From Tillus elongatus (taxonomy: Eukaryota > Arthropoda > Insecta > Coleoptera > Cleridae): a stretch of DNA of 64,000 nt. The stretch lies in NCBI GenBank assembly GCA_964006375.1, contig OZ023270.1, positions 72,444,082 to 72,508,081 of the forward strand. Reading direction: 5' to 3'. The notes under the pieces are model-generated. The model had not been told where the DNA came from. It searched no databases and saw nothing but the letters and a program-made list of their open reading frames with translations. This document shows, one piece after another, positions 47,166 through 59,262 of the stretch. A program made the position numbers and the translations under genes. Numbering within the stretch: the first letter of the stretch is position 1; the number at the start of each line of letters is the position of its first letter.

Positions 47166-47855
47166 AGTCAAGTCCCTAATCTGGGTCCTACACAAAAGTT
47201 GGTCACCTCCAACAGTATATTGGTACTCAACAGGAGCAAGACGCCTCGTGAAAGTAGAAACAAAACATTTATCAATACTCAAGAACATTTTATTTACAAC
47301 AGACAACTCTGACAATGCATCAGTGCTTCTCTGTAATTCCTCGCAATCACTCATGCTTAAAATAACACGAAAGATCTTTAAATCGTCAGCAAACAAACAA
47401 CGAGAGGCAGCGCTATCCTTTTCGGCAGATCATTGACAAACGATAAAAATAATAAAGGTCCCTGGGGCACCCCAGAGGGTGAAGAAAACAAAGACGACTC
47501 GCTTCCACCATAAACCACATATTGTGCCCTATATATCAATAAGATGTAAATAACTCAATCAAGTCAAAAGAAAAACCACACATATAAAGCTTCTCCAAAA
47601 GAACTTTGTGGTCCACCTTATCGAATGCCTTCTGAAAATATGTATATATGGTCTCCAGCTGACCACCAGCATTGATTGCCTCGCTTGCGTCCTGAGTAAA
47701 AAGAGCAAGGTTGGTAGCAGTAGACCTGCGCAGCAGAAATCCATGTGGTTCATCTGCGATCAGATGCTGTACATGTGAGAATACTTTAGAAAACAAAATA
47801 CTTTCACAAATTTTGGAAAAATTGCACAGTACGAAATAGGTCTATAATTTTTAAC

Positions 47856-47867
47856 GAGTTTCCTTAA
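47856..47867. repeat. Target-site duplication of foldback insertion, left
   Basis: gagtttccttaa, repeated at 48142-48153. In the RT frame both copies encode LRKL, so removing one copy plus the insert restores the frame. Confidence 0.8.
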
Positions 47868-48141
47868 TTCATTGGTTGTTGTTGCCCTTACTTGGTGAAA
47901 CTTGTCCATACTACATACAGACTTGGAGACTACTTCTCTGGCTTCACTGTTGGTTTTTATAGGTGAAGGACGTAGCCAGCGTGTGAGCTAACTCGAGCAA
48001 GTGCTTCAGAAGCATTGAAGAAGATCCTAGAACTTCCAGAATTTGAAGGGCCACTTGCTCCAGTTAGCTCACACGCTGGCTATGTCCTTCACCTACAAAA
48101 ACCAACAGTGAAGCCAGAGAAGTAGTCTCCAAGTCTGTATG
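47868..48141. mobile_element. Foldback insertion, 274 bp
   Basis: Inverted arms of about 83 bp (about 47907-47995 and 48060-48140; cttggagactacttctctgg, cttcactgttggttttt, cagcgtgtgagctaact) enclose a loop of about 65 bp; an unpaired 39-bp segment is at the left. Flanked by exact 12-bp direct repeats. No coding frame of its own. Confidence 0.82.
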
Positions 48142-48153
48142 GAGTTTCCTTAA
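48142..48153. repeat. Target-site duplication of foldback insertion, right
   Basis: Exact copy of 47856-47867. Confidence 0.8.
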
Positions 48154-49049
48154 GGTAGACTTAAAAACAGAATTAACCTTGCTAACTTTCCATAGTAGGG
48201 GAAACTGGCATTTCACCAGAATTAGATGAAACACATAACATAAGGGTGCGATAACAAATTCCCTACAGCCGCTAATCACATACAAGGGAATATCATCAAC
48301 ACCCATAGCACCACCAATCTTTAATTTTTTGATGGATTCTTCAATGTCTGTGGGTGGAATTTTCTGAATACGAAGCAAATCAATATCTCCACCAACTGAT
48401 ACCTTACGTAACTCGTTAAGAAACGAGGATGTGTCCCAATCATGTTCTGGTTCTGTATACACTGAAGAGAAATACACAGCAAACCCATCAGCTATGCTTT
48501 TACTATCATGTAAAAATTAACAACTTTCATTTCAGACAACCTGTTATATGTATTCCTGCAACACTTTACATGTTCCCAAAAAACACCTGGATTGATCACA
48601 ATATTTTCTTCCAAACCTGACACATATGCCTGATGCGCTCCATGAATATTCCTTTTTATAACCATCTAGAATATGACATTTTCGAGGTTGTCTGCTTCAT
48701 AAACTCTCAGAAACAGTGCAAGCGGATATAGCAAAGCTAATTTCATACATGTATCTTTAGTCTGTGTTTAAGACTTCCAAGTGTATTTGTAGAAGTGTTT
48801 GAAGGTTAGCAACAGGAAGAGGTTCAAGTTCACAGGACTCATACACTTTTCCCTATGTCACCAGAAGATCTAGAAGGTTCACTTGTTTCCCCATCAAAAT
48901 GTTTAATCCAATGACACAATGGTAATTTGTTTGAACATAGCACACAAATGAACCACTGCATTTGCCTCCCAGTACTTGTTTATATTTTGGGAACAACATC
49001 ATTATGAATGCCTGTATTCACAGCAGTTCCATCCCTATCTAATGTATTT

Positions 49050-50545
49050 TTTTATTTATTTCAACAACACAAGGGCTTACAGCCTAAATACTATCGTACC
49101 ATGGGTGTTGACAACGAGGAAAGAGGCAACTTGTTAATTCTGGACTTGAAGGTTTGGAGGTTTGGGGGGGGAAGGAAAAACATGTGCCGGCAAGGAATTC
49201 CACAACTCGGAAGTCCTGGGGACAAAAGAGCGGGCATAACAAGATGTTCTATGTCTGGTGACCTGGACAGTAAAAGGGTGCATTCGCTCTGTTCCCCTGG
49301 TAGATCTGTTGCGGGCAGCAGGTGGACGAACTATGGAAGAAAGCTCCTCTGAGCACTGCCCGTGCAGATATCTATAAAAGAGAGAGAGGTCTCAAACGGC
49401 ACATCAGTGGCAAGGGATGGCAGCCTTTGGGTGAGGGTAGGGTCACCGATGAGACGTATAGCTCTCTTCTGAATGGAGTCCAGGATAGCGAGTGTAGAAG
49501 CGGCGGCAGCACCCCAGATGTGGGAGCAGTATTCGAGGTTTGGCCTTATTTGTGAAGTATATAAGGTATAGAGATTAATTGGGCTAAAGAGACAGGCTTA
49601 GAATATTGTATATTTGAGTGGAGGGTGCTGTCGTCTGCGTAACTGTGAACTGGGTTGGATGTGCTAGAGAGGAGGTCATTGATGCGGAGAGGAAACAAAG
49701 TAGGGGCTAAAGCTGAACCTTGAGGAACTCCTGCATTAATTGGATACAGTTTAGAGGAATGGCCATCCACTACAACAGAAATACTCCAGTTGGAGAGGAA
49801 ATTTGCTGCCCAGGTACAGAGTTTTGGTGGTAGGCCATAGGCCGGAAGTTTATTAAGCAGCGCTGCATGCCAGACCTGGTCGAATGCTTTGGATATGTCT
49901 AGAGCGACAATCTGGGATTCACCGTGTAGTTCCATAGACTTGTTCCAAGAATGGGTGACAAAGGAAAGGAGGTCAGCAGTTGATCTGCGCTGATGGAATC
50001 CATACTGCCTGTCGTGGATTAGACGTGTGTTTTTCAAGAAATTTTAGTAATTCGGTGTTTATATACTTTTCCATCACTTTAGAGACGACTGAAAGGAGAG
50101 AAATAGGCCTGTAGCTGCTAGGAAGCGCTTTGGATCCTTTCCTGGTATTAAGAGAAGAGAGCATCTTTCGTACCTTTTTAGTGCTGAAAATCATATCCGT
50201 CATTTTATGTGCGACATTGGGGACTGTTGGTGGTTGAACATTTGGAGGTGTGTTGAGAGTAGAATTGCCGGCGAACAACGCGGCAAAAAGTTCAGCCTTG
50301 TCCAGGGCGGTAGAAACAATTTCATCCCCTGAGACAAGAGGTGGGAACGTGCTCTTGCAGAAATTATTCCCAATAGATTTAGCAAGAGTCCAGAAGGGTT
50401 TGCAGCCGCTGGAGCTTAAGAGGACTTTGTTTTTGATGTGGTTATTAAACGAGTTTTTTGCCTCAGAAAGAATGCGGACATAGCGGTTTCTTGCGTCAAT
50501 AAAATACCTTCTGCCATTGTCGTCGCTGTACCAGGTGATACACTA
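49050..50545 (-). mobile_element. Non-LTR retrotransposon NL-A copy 2
   Basis: Longer copy of the family at 853-1958. - strand: NRYVRILSEAKNSFNNHIKN, SGCKPFWTLAKSIG, RKMLSSLNTRKGSKALPSSY (with a deletion), YRPISLLSVVSKVMEKYIN, RLIHDRQYGFHQRRSTADLL, VALDISKAFDQVWHAALLNK (A), NAGVPQGSALAPTLF (B), SYADDSTLH (C). A deletion then joins motif C to the C-terminal end (about 49575), and the 3' UTR follows. Frameshift near 50000. Confidence 0.88.
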
Positions 50546-51474
50546 ATATGTCGCACATAGTTACAACCTGGCTCTGACAGTAGAACAATGTGTTCTTTGA
50601 TAATTGTTTTTCTGCAAATTTGGCACCCGGATTTACATTCAGTGAGGGTTCAATCTTTTCAGCCATCAAAGTAAATAGCATGTAGTGTCTTCTCGTTCGT
50701 GTTCTAGTGTTTCTTCAAAGTGTTTCTTTTTCTTTTCCTTTCCCTTCTAACTTTACTTCAACCATTGTTCTCTCATTTCTCAGATAACATCAAAAATTCT
50801 CCTTCTCTAATAAACACCTTAGTTTTGCATTTACACGACATAAATTTCGAATACTTACGTGCAGAAATGTCAAACAGTTTAGCTTCTGCACTCTCTCTGA
50901 ACCTTTTCACTTTTTGTATAAGTGCCTCCGTGTTCCTTTCTGAGTTTTTCATTATAACATTTTACTAAATAATATTTGATGATCTGCACCACCATCTTTC
51001 TTTCTGACTGTTGCCTCACAGAATCATGTGCCGCTAACAACAGTCACGGGCAGACTGATTCTAATAACAACGGCCGCTAATGTAACAACACTTGCGAGTT
51101 TGAAAGTGGTGGGGGCAGCGCCAAATGTTGTATGATTGAGCTCAATGTGAATATGCACTTATGCATAAGTAAGCCACTTTTCTCAGTATAGGAATTTCGA
51201 ATTTCAAAAATAATATTTTTCGCTCCACCGTACTGTGTACTATATCAACGGACATCAACATGGCATGTGTGGAAGGCTTGATTAGAGAATATCTAGTAAT
51301 TTCAATGAGTAGTTTAAGAACAGTTTGAGTTACAGCAAGAGTTGTTCACAAAGGATTCCCCATCTTTTGTGTGAGGACCTAAAATTCTTGAAAATGTGCT
51401 TCTCTTTGTGCCACCGTGTATATCTAAAAGTTTCCCTGGTATCATGCAGAACACATTTACATTTGTAAAGAATT
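50546..51474. other. Intron 3 sequence, no feature
   Basis: AT-rich with short CT-rich runs (tttctttttcttttccttt near 50722). No coding, repeat or RNA feature that I can support. Confidence 0.4.
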
Positions 51475-53985
51475 TACTTTACTTGTATTTATTTATTGAA
51501 TACGTGCCCAACAGGATAATCCCATTAATTGGGCACCAAACAAAAAGAACAATATGTAACAATATGAATAAAAAATACTTCTAAAACAAAACTAAAATAC
51601 TGTGCAAAACATCACAAGGCAGAAATTCCACAAAACAGTACATATAATGGCCTTAATAACTGACAAAGTAAGATATAGCCACCTTACGAATAACTGCAGC
51701 CTTATCCGAATAGAAGTCGCACAAGTTTGCAATATCATTAAAGTCAGAGCTCATTGTGTACACAGGTGATTTCATATACGAGTTAGTCCTTGGTATTGGA
51801 GGCTTAAACACTCTCATCACTCTAGATGCAGCCCGTGGAACTGAGAAATTTAATTGCATCAATAAGTCTGGACAATCAACTTTACCATGAAACAAGTTAT
51901 GCAGGAACATCACAGATGCAACTTTTCTACGCGAATACAAACTGGGTATGCCAGTTTGCATCAGCAATTGGCCATGATCGCATCCCCTCTGTGGGTAGGT
52001 ACCAAATGCCCTATATACAAGGTGTTTAAAAAACTTACGCTGAACATCTTCCAGAGCACCAATATGAACACTATAAAAGGGATCAAAAACCAAGCTACAA
52101 TATTCAAGCCTAGATCGAATATAGGCAAAATAGAGAATTTTCAAGCTATCCAAATTGGAAAATGATCGCTATTCCTCATAATGAAACCCATCAACTTCAA
52201 ATAGGATGCTGTGATTGTTTGAATATGTCCAGTGAAACTTAAATGTTCATCATATAAAATGCCAAGATCCTTGTGCGTTTCAGTCCTAGCCAATGGTACA
52301 CCACCCACTTTGTAGGGAAAAGCTATACGGCTGGTTTTTCTACTGTATGTCATCACTTTGCACTTCGAGACATTTAATTCAATTCTGTTCTCAACACACC
52401 ACAGCTGCAAGTTGTCAAGGTTCACTTGGAGTCTTGAACAGTCACCAATATCGTGAACACTGGAGTATAATTTGATTAATTTGATATCATCAGCAAATAA
52501 TAGATGATTACCAGAAATGACAGAGCTTATGTCATTGATAAATAACAAAAAGAGGAGTGGGCCAAGATTGGAACCCTGTGGAACGCCGGAGCCAGTAGTT
52601 AAGGGTTCAGACTTAAATCCATTATAAAAAACATATTGCACATGGTTAGTCAAGTAGGATCGAAAGAATTCTATCAGCCGTCCATCAAGGCCTGCCAAAT
52701 GCAGCTTGTACAAAAGTGTTGAGTGGTCAACACGATCGAATGCTTTGGAGAAGTATGTATAAATGACATCAACCTGACCCCGTCAATCCAAAGCTTCACT
52801 TACATACTGTGTGAACAGGGAAAAATTCGTCACTGTTGTGCGCCCCTCCATAAACCCATGCTGGTATTGTGACAAGCGAGAATTCACGGCAGGATAGATA
52901 CAACCATACAGAACTGCCTCAAACATTTTAGCAAAATTACATAGGATAGCTATAGGCCTGTAGTTGCTGACCATCGAACGGTCCCCAGACTTAAAAACAG
53001 GATAGATCCGAGCAACCTTCCAAACCTCAGGGAAGCAATGTGTGCGCAGCAACAGCTTAAATAGGGTTCTAAGAGGTTTGAGAAGAGCATGCGCACAGTC
53101 CTTAATCAAGAAGGATGGCACCAAATCTGGTCCAGCAGTAAACTTGTTCTTGAGCTTCTTGATGGCTTTAAGAATTTCCTTATCACCAATCACTGTCACA
53201 CTGACTGTCATATGCGATGGTCCAGAGGTATCCACTGGTTCAGTGATGCATTGAGGATGGTACACACTTTTAAAATGGTTTCCAAAACAGTTAACAATTG
53301 TTTGTGGCTTATTATAAACCATGCCATTTTCGTCAGACACAGTACTTGGAATGTTACTTGCTCGCCTCTTTTCCTGTATGTGAGACCAAAATCTAGAGGG
53401 ATCAACCTTAAAAGACTCTTCAGTCCCACGGACATACTCAGCATATGGCTCTCGTAGCTTGTTTTTAACTATAGATCTAAGAAGACTATACTCTGCATGA
53501 TCATTGTCATGTTTATGCCTCCTATATCTTGCATAGCACCTCTCCTTATTTTTTATATCGTTTATTACTTCATTAGTAAACCAGGGAGGAAATTTTTTAG
53601 ACCTCTTGCACTGAGGAACATGTTGTTCAAAGATACTGTAAAGTATGCCATAAAAGTAACTACAAGCCTCATCAGCAGTACTAAAGGACTCCAGTTGAGA
53701 CCAATCTTCATCAAGTACTGCAGCATACAGTGCAGGGTAATTGGCCTTTCGAAAGTTGTAAGATACCTGGTTGTTACATGGAAAGTATTTAGGACCATTG
53801 TAATTTTTCCTGAATTCAGGAAATATGCCTAAAGCAGGGTGATATGCATCCTCGGGCACTAGTGGATCCATATCATGCAGAACCGAGTAATTACAACTGG
53901 CAAGCACAAGGTCAAGCAGCCTATTGTTTCTATTGGAAACATTATTAAACTGTGACAGATTTAAAAACTTCTATAATCACAGCAC
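51475..53985 (-). mobile_element. Jockey/CR1-like non-LTR retrotransposon, nearly continuous ORF2
   Basis: - strand: endonuclease C-terminal end (RNNRLLDLVLASCNYSV), linker with FPPWFTNEVINDIKNKERC, RFWSHIQEKRRASN, RT from KLKNKFTAGPDLVPSFLIKD, NYRPIAILCNFAKMFEAVLY, QHGFMEGRTTVTNF, one TGA at 52780-52782, then YFSKAFDRVDHSTLL (A), GSGVPQGSNLGPLLF (B), LLFADDIKLI (C), thumb with HKDLGILYDEHLSFTGHI, a frame change near 52150, and the C-terminal domain to 51653. The 3' UTR ends with aataaataaatac. It is 5'-truncated in the endonuclease, with only two disabling changes seen: the best preserved retroelement here. Confidence 0.9.
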
Positions 53986-54067
53986 ACACTTGTGACATGT
54001 ACTTGAATAGGTTTACTTATTCGGTAATATACTGATTATTCTTACTAATAAAACTTGACTTTTACAG

Positions 54068-54160
54068 CATTACCCCAGAAAAATCGCAAGAAAACGCAAG
54101 TAAAATACCACATGTAGAAAGTGCAAAAGCTGACCGTAATAAGGAAAATGAAAAAGAAGG
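54068..54160 (+). CDS. ZAD-C2H2 zinc-finger protein, exon 4 (linker)
   Basis: Acceptor cttttacag, donor gtaagt. 93 nt, starting with C that completes AG (Ser) and ending GG, so it is phase-2 symmetric. Encodes SITPEKSQENASKIPHVESA, KADRNKENEKE, a charged, probably disordered linker without fingers. Supported by splice sites and phase rather than by a domain. Confidence 0.72.
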
Positions 54161-54559
54161 GTAAGTGTTAAGTTACCAGCACTAATTTGATAATTTTAAG
54201 TTCAAATAAATGTATGATGTCTTAGAGAAATTTATGTAAAAAATTAACCCTGCATTTGTTTTGCTTACCTTTAACCGAAACTAACAGTAGACATTTTGTG
54301 CATAGAAAATTAAAATTTGAATTGGTGACATGATTTCAACTGCCATTGATTGATTGAATGTTTTAATCAGGAAGTGATTTTTACTACGTTTCACTTAGCA
54401 CTGCTGCTTTAGCTTCTTGTCCTTTGCAGCTTGTTAGTTCCTACTTTCTTACTAAAATAATTCCAAATCCTCAATGATCATTATTAGATTTGAGTAAGGA
54501 GGTTTGTTAGCAGTTTAGTCAGGTTTTGTTGCTGTGAGGTCTTTCGTCGTTTCCTCAGA
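54161..54559. other. Intron 4 sequence, no feature
   Basis: Nothing recognisable beyond AT-rich DNA. Confidence 0.4.
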
Positions 54560-55325
54560 ACAATGCATTCATAAAATATGTTGGAGGTAGTTTCTTCCCC
54601 TTCTAACTATAGTTAGTTTTATTTCTGCGGTGTGGTAATAAAATAACCAATGAATGCGTTCCCCAGGCGCAGACAGCTGAGGTTAAGCGCTTGTTTGTTG
54701 ACTATTGGTATGATTGAGCAGTTGACATTCTTAGGCATACATTTATAACACCGGAAATCTCCTTTGGTCTGTCATCCATGTGTTCCTCAGGGCGTGTCTT
54801 CTTTGATGTATGGCTCTTTTAATGCCTGTTTTGCATCCATTTTCTTGCTTTTTGTTTCAGTTTTCAACCACAGTGTTCAACCTTGATTATGATAATATAA
54901 GTGTTTAGCAAGTTGGTAGGTTGGTGATCCTATCGTACTAACTGCTGGTCTTAGTGGTACTCTATCTTTGTGGATTTTTGGCGGTCCGTACAATCTGGGT
55001 GTGCGACTCTCTGGTGGTTGTAGGCTTTTCTTTGGTCGTCCCAGTTGGTCCGTTTAATGAACAGACTTGTTTTACTTTCAGTAGTTAATTGTCGTTAGTA
55101 ATTGCATTATTTTCCTATTTATTTCTTTGTTTCTATAATGAAAGTGGCGTTTTCTTTGTCGGCGGGTAATTTGAAAATGTCTTGGTTTAATTTGAATTCC
55201 CTCAGAGCTGTCCCTTTCCTGGCACTGATGTTCTGTTTGGGTGGTTTTGCCTGGCATATTATTGGACATGCCTCGGATGTAATTTTTTCAGCTTGGATGG
55301 CTGGTGGATTACTGATTGCGTATAA
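54560..55325 (-). mobile_element. Penelope-like element fragment (RT N-terminal region)
   Basis: - strand: GTALREFKLNQDIFKLPADK, ENATFIIETKK, then after stops LLTTESKTSLFIKRTNWDDQ. The PADKxNATfii block is a Penelope-type RT hallmark. The rest toward 54560 is decayed. The other end abuts a mariner at about 55326. Confidence 0.6.
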
Positions 55326-56072
55326 TAATAATGGGTGCCCTGGTGAAGTTAGGACTCCAGCCATTGAGGAAGCAGTTGTCAATATTATTTAGAAAGAGCC
55401 AGACACAAGTACTAGAATGTTTATTGTTTCAGTGTCCGATAATTGCGATCACTTTAAATCTAAGTCATGAAATAGTATGGAGGATGTTAAAGAAAAGCAG
55501 TTGTACCTATTCCATATCCAACATGTCCAAGCACTTTTGCCCCACAATTTTATACCTCAAATCCTCTTCCTAATGGTTTTCTGGAAAGCTTGCAGGAAGT
55601 CCCCAGTTTGTGGCAAACTTATTATTCACTGACGACACGAGTTTTTCAGGGGCAGCTATAATAAACTTCTATAACAATCACTTATGGCCCAAAGACAACC
55701 CACATGCTCTTGTAGAAGGCAACTACCAATGTCCGTGCCTGTATGAATTGCAGCGTTGGCGATTTTTTTGTTCGGACTACAGTTTTTGCCATTTAGGCTG
55801 AATTGTGACTTGCATATTGCCGTTTTTAAAAGAAGTATTGAAGAGAATTATAAGAATTACTTGAAGATTTTCAGATTCGATCAAAAAGAATTTGGTTTAT
55901 GCATGATGGTGCTCCCTCACATTTTAGCATAGCTGTTGGTCAGCACTTGGGCTTTGTGTATCATGATAACTAGATAGGACGAGGTGGATCTGAATCTTTA
56001 CCTTCCCAGTCTCTAGATTTGAATCCTTTCAATTTTTGCATTTGGCACCACTGTAATTCCTTAATTTATACT
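55326..56072 (+). mobile_element. Mariner-like transposase fragment
   Basis: + strand in shifting frames: RTPAIEEAVVNII, HVQALLPHNF, LLFTDDTSFSGAAIINFYNN (first Asp), HLWPKDNPHAL, WFMHDGAPSHFS (second Asp), IGRGGSESLPSQSLDLNPFN (third Asp replaced by Asn), and IWHHCNSLIY. 41 residues separate the second and third catalytic positions. Multiple stops. Ends exactly at the ccctaacctaacc tail of NL-C. Confidence 0.8.
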
Positions 56073-56090
56073 AGGGTTAGGTTAGGTTTG
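56073..56090 (-). repeat. TTAGG-like 3' tail of NL-C
   Basis: tagggttaggttaggttt on the + strand, i.e. (AACCT)n at the element's 3' end; the copy at 20969 ends in caaacctaacctaacctatg. Confidence 0.85.
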
Positions 56091-59000
56091 ATTGTGAGTG
56101 GGCCATACCGGTCCCTCCACCGTGACCACAAGGTCTATTGTGGCTTACGCCTAATGGTCTATATTTGGCCCAACAAAGCCAGCCTCCTGTCGATAATCTT
56201 TGTGGGCGAAAGTTGATCCAGATCCTCCGGAGCAAGCTTTATCTTGCCAAAGAGCAGGTATCCAGTCTTGTTCGCTGCCGGACAGGAACACAGTACGTGC
56301 TCTGCTGTCTCGTCACTCTCCATACACAGCCGGCCCTCAGTCTCCTGACCGACTCCAATTCGGTGCATGTGGTGACGCAAGCGGCAGTGTCCTGTATACA
56401 GGCCGACTAGAGTACTCAAGTGTTGTCTGTTTAGCTCTGGAAGTTTTTTAGCCCTTGACTCAGACAGGTCATTTATGAAGGCCTTAGAGTGAGCTAATCC
56501 TGGCAGATTTTGCCATTGCTGGATTGTCATTCTTTGTGTCCAGGTCTTTAAGGTGCGTTTTGCTGTGCATGATGTTATCCCCAGCACCAGTTCTGGTCCG
56601 ATGAAGTCCCTCTGGTCCCCACTCCTGGCAAGCTTGTCAGCCGCAACATTGCCATCATGGTCCGAGTGACCCGGTATCCAGACCAGCGACACCTTATTAC
56701 AGCTGCCCAGTTCGTTGAGGGCAGATTTACAACTCCATACCATTTTTGAATTGCAACGGTAGGAATCAAGAGCCTTTATTGCAGCTTGGCTATCTGTATA
56801 TGTTTTTATCGATTTGTGTGCACTGGTTTTCTGTACTTTCCCTTGCACACATCTCGATGGCATACACTTCTGTCTGGTGTATGGTTGCGTACTTGCCGAG
56901 GCTAGTTGATAGTCTACTCCCATATTGGTTTTGGAGACATCAGCATACCAGCAGAGATCGGCCCTAAATAGGGTCGTTTGATTTCGTTCCCAGTCCTCCC
57001 TTTCCGGGAGGACGGTCTTGAAAGACAGATCTCTACTGATCTTTGTAGGCATTAAGTCTGAGACCATTCCCAGAATCCCATGACCCTCAATGTCATCAAG
57101 GAGTCCGGACCCTCCCAGACTGATTTCCTTGGTGTTGGCTGTTTGTTTTAATCTGTACGTTGTCCACCTCGCCACCCTCTCCAGCCAAATGTGAAGAGGT
57201 GGAATAGATAGATAGTACATCTGCTGGGGGTTTGTTCCCCAGTTATTTCCACAGATTCTACGGCATGTCCACAGAGACAGTTTAGCCCTGCAGATTACAT
57301 TCTCTAACTGTATGTCCCAGTTGAGCTTCTTATCTAGGGTGTAACCCCAGATATTTTGCTTGTTCCGTAAAGTGAATCGTTTCCCCCATAAGAATAGGCG
57401 GTTTTAATCTATCCAACCTTCTTCTTCTGGTAAATGGAACAATGATCATTTTGCGGGGGTTCACAGACATTTGTTCCCTCCGACACCAATCATTCACTAC
57501 ATTTAGTGCCTCTTACTTGCAAGTTCCTCCTCAGATTTGCCTCTAACCATTATGACAAGATCATCAGCATACGCCTGGACCTCAACCTCCCACAGCCCCA
57601 TGATAGCTAGCAAATCGTCCACAAAGAGGGACCACAGCAGGGGGGATAAAACGCCCCCCTGAGGGCACCCCCTCGCATATCTGAAGCTGACCACCTCCCC
57701 CTGCAACGAGGCAATAACGGTCCGATTGTGAAGCATGCTTTCGATCCAGCCACAAATGGTAGGTTCCACCACTCTAGCGGTAGTGGCTTTGTAGAGACAG
57801 ATAGGTAATGCATTATTAAATGCTCCTTCAATGTCCAGAAATGCAGCCACCGCCACCTCCCCGTTATCCAGGGGGTGTGTGATTTTCTCGACGAGGTTAT
57901 TGAGTGCTAACTCAGTAGATTTGCCAGTTTGGTAGGCATACTGGTGGGTATTAAGGGGGTTGTTGACTAAGATGTAACCCCTAATGTGTCCGTCCAGTAT
58001 TTCTTCCAATCCCTTCAGGAGGAATGATGTGACACTGAGAGGTCTCAGTGATGGGGGTAGGAGGTCATTATGTCCCAGTTTGGGAATGTAAACCCCCCTA
58101 ATCACCGTCCAGCTGGATGAAATATAGTTCCAAGCCAGACTGGCTCTATACAGCCTGATTAGGAAAGGGAGGAGAATCTCCAGCCTATTTTGTAGTAGGA
58201 CCGGAACCACCCCATCCACCCCTGGCGCCTTGAATGGCTGGAAATGTTTCACAGCACACTCCACTGCCGAGGCTGTAACTATTCTCTGAGCAACCCGCCA
58301 GTCTTCCCTTTGAGGGCGTTTAGATCGACCCTCAGCTGGTAGGACATCTTTATTGGTCAGGATCAGACAACCTGGGAAGTGTGTGTGTGTGTGCTAAGAG
58401 CTCTAACGTTTCTTTCCGTGATTCTGTAAAGGAACCATCTGGTCCTTTTATCGATCCCAGTTCCTGAACACTGTCGCGTGAGAGAATTCTGTGGATTTTG
58501 GCGCTGCTGGGCAAATTATAGATGTCGCTGCAGAACCTCCTCTAGGAATCCCTCTTAGCGTTCCTTATCTCTTTGTTGTAATGTGTTAGAGCGGATTTAT
58601 ATTGTTCCCAGTTGCCTGTTGTCTTAGCACAATTGAAGAGACCTCTCACTTCTCTTCGTAGTTTTTCGAGGTTATTGTTCCACCAAGTAGACCCTCAACT
58701 ATCTTCTTTTGTCTTTAGTGGATAGTTTTCGTGATATGCTGAGACCACAACATCCCTTACCTGTTCAGCCGCAATCTCAATCTCTTCATGATCCCTCACT
58801 GTGGGGATATCGGACACAAGTCGGGCGGCGAGTGATTGCTTGTACCCCTCCCAATCCGTCCTCCTTGGGTCGCGATACTCCACCACAGGTCTAGGGTCTA
58901 TTTCAATCTCAAATAGGATATGGGCATGGTCCGAACATGATGGTTCAGACGACACCCTCCATTTGAAGATTTTTGTACTCAACAGCCTTCAGCTGATCGT

Positions 59001-59262
59001 GAGATCTAAAACCTCTCTTGGGTTAACCGTTAGAAAGGTGGGTTCCGAGCCTATGTTGTTGACAACCAGCTCCTCCCCTAATATGTATTCAAACAGTGAC
59101 TCACCTCGCCTGTTACTGTCCGTGCTCCCCCAAACCAGATGATGGGAGTTCGCATCACACCCCATGACAAGGTGATAATTGTTCCTCTTGCAGTAGGTGA
59201 TCAATTTCCGCACATCTGCTGGAGGTGGTTATTCTGCATCTCTGTCTCCGGGGAAATATTAC
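56073..59262 (-). mobile_element. Non-LTR retrotransposon NL-C copy 2 (EN, RT, RNase H, knuckle)
   Basis: Most complete RNase H-type element here. - strand: endonuclease (LITYCKRNNYHLVMGCDANS, HHLVWGSTD, SDHAHILFEI at about 58925), linker, RT 58264-57510 (FKAPGVDGVVPVLLQ, AFLDIEGAFNNA motif A, RYARGCPQGGVLSPLLW motif B, QAYADDLVIM motif C), thumb, RNase H (CWYADVSKTNMG, TYTDSQAAIKAL, LVWIPGHSDHDGNVAADKLA), GPELVLGI, and the Cys-His tail in which the first Cys is Gly (EGRLCMES). 3' tail aaacctaacctaaccctag. Resembles LOA-type elements. Several stops between EN and RT. Confidence 0.9.

Larger units (their letters stand above)
47166..48905 (-). mobile_element. Jockey-like non-LTR retrotransposon (EN tail to RT), decayed
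   Basis: - strand, from about 48905: an endonuclease tail, FAVYFSSVYTEPEHDWDTSS, PTDIEESIKKLKIGGAMGVD, NYRPIS near 47825, EPHGFLLRRSTATNLALF, FQKAFDKVDHKVLLEKL (motif A), a decayed motif B near 47480, MFADDLKIFRVI (motif C) and thumb remnants to 47166. Multiple stops and frameshifts. A 274-bp foldback sequence interrupts it at 47868-48141. Confidence 0.85.

Noticed and set aside
55102..55392. Membrane-protein-like frame (LALMFCLGGFAWHIIGH)
   Set aside because: It is the reverse strand of Penelope-like RT sequence joined to the mariner start. The hydrophobic stretch is a by-product.
56073..56090. Genuine telomeric repeat array
   Set aside because: Only two to three TTAGG-like units, found exactly at retrotransposon 3' ends on both strands, so it is an element tail.
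58695..59262. Host nuclease gene
   Set aside because: The endonuclease motifs are on the same strand and in order with RT and RNase H of NL-C, so they belong to the retrotransposon.
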